A stretch of 11,320 nt of DNA. Origin: Actinomycetota bacterium (lineage in GTDB: Bacteria > Actinomycetota > Humimicrobiia > Humimicrobiales > Humimicrobiaceae). A model generated the notes under the pieces. That model did no database searches. It saw only the letters and a list, made by a program, of their open reading frames with translations, and was not told the origin of the DNA. A program made the position numbers and the translations under genes. Below, in pieces: positions 7,043 through 11,320 of this stretch; within the stretch, counting starts at the first letter, position 1; every line of letters starts with the position of its first letter. The stretch spans positions 1 through 11,320 of the forward strand of contig JAHIPJ010000177.1 in NCBI GenBank assembly GCA_018894445.1, written 5' to 3'.

Positions 7043-9913
7043 ATGAAAGAAGAAATAATAATAAAGGGTGCCAGGGAGCATAATCTTAAAAATATAAATT
7101 TAATAATCCCCAGAAACAAGTTTATAGTTTTCACCGGCGTAAGCGGATCGGGGAAATCATCACTGGCATTTGATACCATTTATGCTGAAGGACAGAGAAG
7201 ATACGTAGAATCACTTTCTTCTTATGCAAGACAGTTCCTGGGACAGATGGAAAAACCCGATGTTGATTTAATAGAGGGCCTGTCACCAGCGGTATCCATA
7301 AATCAGAAAGGTGTTTCTAAAAATCCCAGGTCTACAGTAGGAACTATTACTGAGATATATGATTATCTCAGGGTTCTATATGCTCAAATTGGGATACCTT
7401 ATTGTTATAGGTGCGGTAAGCTCATAACCAGACAGACAGTAGATCAAATAGTGGATAGAGTAATGGAATTACCTGAAGGAATGAAATTCCAGGTCCTTTC
7501 ACCTATTATAAGGGGCAGAAAGGGTGAATATATAAAGACTTTAGAAAATGTCAAGAAGAGTGGATATGCAAGAGTTAGAATAGACGGCAGCGTTTATGAA
7601 CTAGAGGAAGACTTTGATTTTAAATTAGATAAAAACGTTAAACATAGTATTGAAGTTATAGTTGACAGACTAAAAATAAAACCGGATATAAAAAAAAGGC
7701 TTTCTGAAGATATTGAAATATCGCTTAAAGAAAGCAGCGGCGTTGTATATATTCAACTGCTGGATTCCGGAGAAATACACAGCTTCTCTGAAAATTTTTC
7801 CTGCGTAGATTGTGGAATAGATTTTGAGGAACTTACCCCCAGGATGTTTTCTTTTAATAGCCCTTATGGAGCCTGCAGGGAGTGTGGCGGTCTGGGTATA
7901 AGTAAGGAAATAGATCCTGATTTAATTGTAGAGCATCCTGAGTTAAGTATAATGGATGGGGCTATTCCTTTCTTTAATATGAGTTATTCAAATTATTATT
8001 CCCAGTTAATGAGAAGTCTGGCTGAAGAATATGAGTTCAATTTAAATACTCCTTTTAAGAATCTTGATGAATATGCAAAAAAGATAATCTTATATGGGAC
8101 TGATGGAAAACGGATAAAAATTAGTTATATAAATTATAAGGGTAAATTAAGACATTATTATCTAAAATTTGAGGGTCTTGCCAATAATTTGAGTAGAAGA
8201 TATCTGGAGACAGAATCTGAGAGTCAAAGAATTAAAATAGAGAAAATGATAGGCAGCAGACCATGCAGTGGATGCAACGGTAAAAGACTCCGGCAGGAAA
8301 TCCTGGCAGTTAAAATTAGTTCGTTATCTATAGCTGACTTTTGTGAAAAAACAATTGAAGAGTGTATTGAGTGGTTAAGATCGCTTAAACTGACTGAAAG
8401 AGAAAAAATAATAGGTGAAAGACTGATTAAAGAAATTATCGAACGCCTGAATTTTTTAAAAGATGTGGGGCTTAGTTACCTGACTCTGGATAGGAAATCC
8501 AGCACTTTATCCGCAGGTGAATCCCAGAGGATAAGATTGGCCACGCAGATCGGGTCAGGACTGGTAGGAGTTCTATACATACTTGATGAACCAAGTATCG
8601 GTCTTCACCAGAGAGATAATAAAAAGTTAATAAATGCCCTGAAGCGTCTAAGAGATCTGGGAAATACCATAATAGTAGTAGAACATGACGAGGAAACCAT
8701 AAGAAATTCAGATTTTGTAGTTGACATAGGACCAGGAGCCGGCATACATGGTGGAGAAATTGTATTCAGCGGAAAACTGGATGGCATATATAACTGTGAT
8801 AGATCCATAACCGGAAAATATCTGAGCGGAAAAAGATTTATACCGATACCCGAAATAAGGAGGAACGGAAGCGGTAAATATATAATTATTAAAGGTGCCA
8901 GGGAACATAACTTAAAAAACATTGATGTCCATATAGATTTAGGAAAACTAATTGCAGTAACCGGAGTTTCCGGGTCCGGTAAAAGCACCCTTGTAAATGA
9001 AATATTGTATCCGTCTCTTTCAAATTTGCTGTTGAGAACAAACCGCAGTGCCGGTGCGCATGACGGAATACTCAATTACGAGAATCTGGATAAAGTAATT
9101 GTTATTGATCAGTCACCGATAGGAAGGACTCCACGTTCAAATCCGGCAACATATACAGGTGTTTTTACTTATATCAGGGAGTTGTTTTCAAAAACGCATG
9201 ATTCCAAAATTAAAGGCTATAAGCCAGGCAGGTTTAGTTTTAATGTAAAAGGTGGAAGATGTGAAGCTTGTAATGGGGGTGGTCTTATTAAAATAGAGAT
9301 GCATTTTCTACCTGATATTTATGTACCCTGTGAAGTTTGTAAAGGCAAGAGATTTAACCGTGAAACTTTAGAAATAAAATACAAAGGAAAAAATATTGAT
9401 GGTGTTCTGAATATGACTGTTGAAGAAGCCATGAACTTTTTTAAAAATATTCCAAGAATCAGCAAAAAACTGGAATTAATTAATGATGTAGGTTTGGGGT
9501 ATATTAAATTAGGGCAGCCTTCTACAACCTTATCAGGTGGAGAGGCACAGAGGGTCAAACTTTCTACAGAACTTTCAAAAAAGAGTACAGGCAATACTTT
9601 ATATCTGCTGGACGAGCCAACTACCGGACTGCATTTTGATGATATAAATAAGTTACTGGCAATATTGAAAAGATTAGTTGATGCAGGAAATACTGTGCTG
9701 GTAATCGAGCATAATCTTGAAGTGATTAAAACTGCTGATTATATTATAGACCTTGGGCCCGAAGGGGGAAATAAAGGCGGAAGAATTATTGCCCAGGGGA
9801 CTCCAGAAGAAGTGGCAGAAAACAAAAATTCTTACACAGGAAATTTTCTAAAGATGCATATGGATAAAAATTTGGTTAAGGAACAACTGTATGAATACGG
9901 TAGCAGTAGATAA
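7043..9913 (+). CDS. uvrA: Excinuclease ABC subunit A
   Basis: UvrA is the dimeric ABC-type ATPase that scans DNA for bulky lesions and loads UvrB. The protein is 956 residues, slightly longer than E. coli's 940. Both ABC halves are complete: Walker A at 32-40 and 641-649 (GVSGSGKSS and GVSGSGKST), signatures LSAGESQR (489-496) and LSGGEAQR (830-837), Walker B LYILDEPS (511-518) and LYLLDEPT (853-860). Zinc ligands are paired as C254/C257 with C278/C281, C121/C124 with C408/C411, and C740/C743 with C763/C766, the last being the DNA-binding zinc finger. The two halves share the opening [10 protein letters not shown], and the DNA still shows this as GGTGCCAGGGA at 7067 and 8894. The first signature has Ala where LSGGE is usual. 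The start lies 5 bases after uvrB; only a distant AGAGG (16 bases) precedes it, so coupling to uvrB translation is likely. The glycine-rich C-terminal tail of E. coli UvrA is absent. The end overlaps uvrC. Confidence 0.98.
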   Translation: MKEEIIIKGAREHNLKNINLIIPRNKFIVFTGVSGSGKSSLAFDTIYAEGQRRYVESLSSYARQFLGQMEKPDVDLIEGLSPAVSINQKGVSKNPRSTVGTITEIYDYLRVLYAQIGIPYCYRCGKLITRQTVDQIVDRVMELPEGMKFQVLSPIIRGRKGEYIKTLENVKKSGYARVRIDGSVYELEEDFDFKLDKNVKHSIEVIVDRLKIKPDIKKRLSEDIEISLKESSGVVYIQLLDSGEIHSFSENFSCVDCGIDFEELTPRMFSFNSPYGACRECGGLGISKEIDPDLIVEHPELSIMDGAIPFFNMSYSNYYSQLMRSLAEEYEFNLNTPFKNLDEYAKKIILYGTDGKRIKISYINYKGKLRHYYLKFEGLANNLSRRYLETESESQRIKIEKMIGSRPCSGCNGKRLRQEILAVKISSLSIADFCEKTIEECIEWLRSLKLTEREKIIGERLIKEIIERLNFLKDVGLSYLTLDRKSSTLSAGESQRIRLATQIGSGLVGVLYILDEPSIGLHQRDNKKLINALKRLRDLGNTIIVVEHDEETIRNSDFVVDIGPGAGIHGGEIVFSGKLDGIYNCDRSITGKYLSGKRFIPIPEIRRNGSGKYIIIKGAREHNLKNIDVHIDLGKLIAVTGVSGSGKSTLVNEILYPSLSNLLLRTNRSAGAHDGILNYENLDKVIVIDQSPIGRTPRSNPATYTGVFTYIRELFSKTHDSKIKGYKPGRFSFNVKGGRCEACNGGGLIKIEMHFLPDIYVPCEVCKGKRFNRETLEIKYKGKNIDGVLNMTVEEAMNFFKNIPRISKKLELINDVGLGYIKLGQPSTTLSGGEAQRVKLSTELSKKSTGNTLYLLDEPTTGLHFDDINKLLAILKRLVDAGNTVLVIEHNLEVIKTADYIIDLGPEGGNKGGRIIAQGTPEEVAENKNSYTGNFLKMHMDKNLVKEQLYEYGSSR
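9878..9882 (+). promoter_or_regulatory. Ribosome binding site of uvrC, inside uvrA
   Basis: AAGGA lies 8 bases before the ATG at 9891, within the last uvrA codons. It supports a uvrC start that overlaps uvrA. The other nearby ATG, at 9922, is in the wrong frame. Confidence 0.7.
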
Positions 9914-11320
9914 AAAAATAAATGAAAATAATTATCAGGGGTATAAAATAAAGGAAATTTTAAAGATACTGCCGAAGAAGTCCGGAGTGTATATTTTTAA
10001 AAATTCTAAAGGCAAAATCATCTATATTGGTAAAGCAAAAAATCTTTACAGCCGGGTAAAAAGCTATTTTCAAGATAGAAGTGATAATTTCTTATATGCT
10101 AAGCCTTTAGATTTTGCAAAAAGAATTAAATCCATAGATTATATAGTCACAGATAATGAAACAGAAGCACTAATACTTGAAGGTAGTTTAATTAAGAAAA
10201 ATAAACCAAAATATAATATAGATTTAAAAGATGACAAGTCATATCCGTTTATTGCGGTTACAGTTAACGAAAAATTTCCAAGAGTGTTTTTAACCAGAGA
10301 TAGAAACATTAAGGGTGCAAAATATTTCGGGCCTTATACTGATGCAGGAGCTGTAAGAAAAACTCTTGAATATTTGAGAAGAATATTTCCTGTAAGGGAT
10401 TGCAGGAAAGCCAGGCCAGGTAAAAGTACAAATATGCCCTGTCTCAATTACCATATTAAATTATGCCCGGCTCCGTGTGATGGCAATGTTTCTCAAGAAG
10501 AATATCGCAAGAATATTGACTTTATAATGCTATTTCTAAAGGGAAAAGATAGAACTATTATTGACTGGTTAAAAGCAAAAATGGAGCAGTATTCAAAGAA
10601 TAGAGAATTTGAAAAAGCAGCAGATCTTAGGAATAAAATAGAGAATATTAATAAACTTCATAAGGACCAAAAAATATTCTTTACCGCTGAAAGTACATGG
10701 GATTTTATTTCTACTGCCAGAGATGCAGATGACGCAGTTATAAGTCTATTTACTTATAGATCAGGAGTACTGGCAGTTGTTAGTAATTTTACTATAAATA
10801 ACACCAGATATTTTAATGATGAAGAAATTTTATCCAGCTTTATTGAAAATTATTATTCAAATATAAACGATATTCCCTCTAAGATTTTCTGTCCTTTTGA
10901 GATTAAAAACACAGAATTGATATCAAAGTGGCTGACTGAAAAGAAAGGTGGAAAGATTGAAATATGTGTTTCAAAGATTGGCGAGAAGAAAAAAATAATG
11001 GAGATGGTAGTAAGAAATTCAAAGTTATACCTGGAGAAAAAAAAGTTTGAGAAAAATACCGGGCACAGTAAGATTTATAAAAACTTTGTCAAGTTAAAGA
11101 AAGTTCTTGGACTGGTGAATATTCCCAGAAGAATAGAATGTTTTGATATTTCCAATCTAAAAAATACATTCCCTGTGGGATCAATGTCTGTTGCTCTGAA
11201 TGGTAAACTATTAACGAATGATTATAGATATTTTAAAATAAAAACTGTAGCCGGTCAGGATGATTGCAGAATGATGGGAGAAATTGTCACCAGAAGGTTA
11301 AGGTATCTGGAAGGTGAGGA
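9891..11320 (+). CDS. uvrC: Excinuclease ABC subunit C, 3' end beyond window
   Basis: UvrC makes both incisions in nucleotide excision repair: the 3' cut with its GIY-YIG domain and the 5' cut with an RNase H-like domain. I translated the frame from ATG 9891 to the window edge: 476 complete codons, no stop. The GIY-YIG domain shows GVY (32-34) and YIGKAKNL (45-52), then [20 protein letters not shown]. Four cysteines, C171, C184, C192 and C196, match in spacing the cluster that binds a 4Fe-4S centre in E. coli UvrC. A UVR motif (about 224-256, [11 protein letters not shown]) would pair with UvrB. The RNase H-like domain begins with IECFDISN, holding its first catalytic Asp, and continues through [16 protein letters not shown]; the remaining catalytic residues and the helix-hairpin-helix tail lie outside. 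Family length is about 600, so roughly 120 residues are missing only because of the edge. It overlaps uvrA by 23 bases. Compared with E. coli, about 13 extra residues precede the GIY motif. Confidence 0.97.
   Translation, partial: MNTVAVDKKINENNYQGYKIKEILKILPKKSGVYIFKNSKGKIIYIGKAKNLYSRVKSYFQDRSDNFLYAKPLDFAKRIKSIDYIVTDNETEALILEGSLIKKNKPKYNIDLKDDKSYPFIAVTVNEKFPRVFLTRDRNIKGAKYFGPYTDAGAVRKTLEYLRRIFPVRDCRKARPGKSTNMPCLNYHIKLCPAPCDGNVSQEEYRKNIDFIMLFLKGKDRTIIDWLKAKMEQYSKNREFEKAADLRNKIENINKLHKDQKIFFTAESTWDFISTARDADDAVISLFTYRSGVLAVVSNFTINNTRYFNDEEILSSFIENYYSNINDIPSKIFCPFEIKNTELISKWLTEKKGGKIEICVSKIGEKKKIMEMVVRNSKLYLEKKKFEKNTGHSKIYKNFVKLKKVLGLVNIPRRIECFDISNLKNTFPVGSMSVALNGKLLTNDYRYFKIKTVAGQDDCRMMGEIVTRRLRYLEGE

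Noticed and set aside
6395-7081. Long open frame on the minus strand (228 codons) opposite uvrB
   Set aside because: It lies fully opposite the conserved uvrB helicase and UVR region, gives a Ser/Leu/Phe/Ile-rich translation typical of the complement of AT-rich coding DNA, and resembles no family I know.
7061-8910. Repeated DNA GGTGCCAGGGA at 7067 and 8894
   Set aside because: Explained by the internal duplication of the two ABC halves of UvrA, both beginning [10 protein letters not shown].

Overview
The window is AT-rich (roughly one third G+C, judged by eye from sampled lines). It is densely coded on the + strand only. It carries six genes in the order polA, rpsA, coaE, uvrB, uvrA, uvrC, with uvrC cut by the right edge. 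All six are recognisable bacterial housekeeping genes. I saw no tRNA, rRNA, mobile element, CRISPR array or phage gene.

Taxonomy (inference): an rpsA gene between polA and coaE, followed by uvrB and uvrA, is the order I know from Actinobacteria such as Mycobacterium. The S1 protein also reads like the actinobacterial four-domain form. The low G+C and the AGA/AGG/ATA-rich codon use do not fit ordinary high-GC Actinobacteria. A low-GC, probably uncultivated lineage at the edge of Actinobacteriota (for example a Humimicrobiia-like group) would fit. This is a hypothesis from gene order and protein resemblance, not from a search.

Layout: bases 1-135 are an AT-rich leader. polA (136-2886, TTG start) encodes DNA polymerase I with an intact 5' nuclease and polymerase and a degenerate proofreading domain. 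A good sigma-70-type promoter match overlaps the polA stop and would drive rpsA (2955-4238). A 159-base gap, the largest after the leader, precedes coaE. The coaE reading frame has its strong Shine-Dalgarno and P-loop in the right places but no ATG, GTG or TTG: the best start is ATA at 4398. uvrB (5007-7037), uvrA (7043-9913) and uvrC (9891 to the edge) are tightly packed, with a 5-base gap and then a 23-base overlap, so they probably form one translationally coupled unit.

Function: UvrA and UvrB find bulky DNA lesions, UvrC makes the two incisions, and Pol I fills the gap, so one locus holds the damage recognition, incision and resynthesis steps of nucleotide excision repair (the UvrD helicase and ligase are not here). 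RpsA (translation) and CoaE (last step of coenzyme A synthesis) sit between them, as in Actinobacteria. The most unusual observations concern translation starts: the ATA start of coaE, the poorly spaced Shine-Dalgarno of rpsA, and the lack of a clear Shine-Dalgarno before uvrB and uvrA. I found no evidence of a wholly new system.
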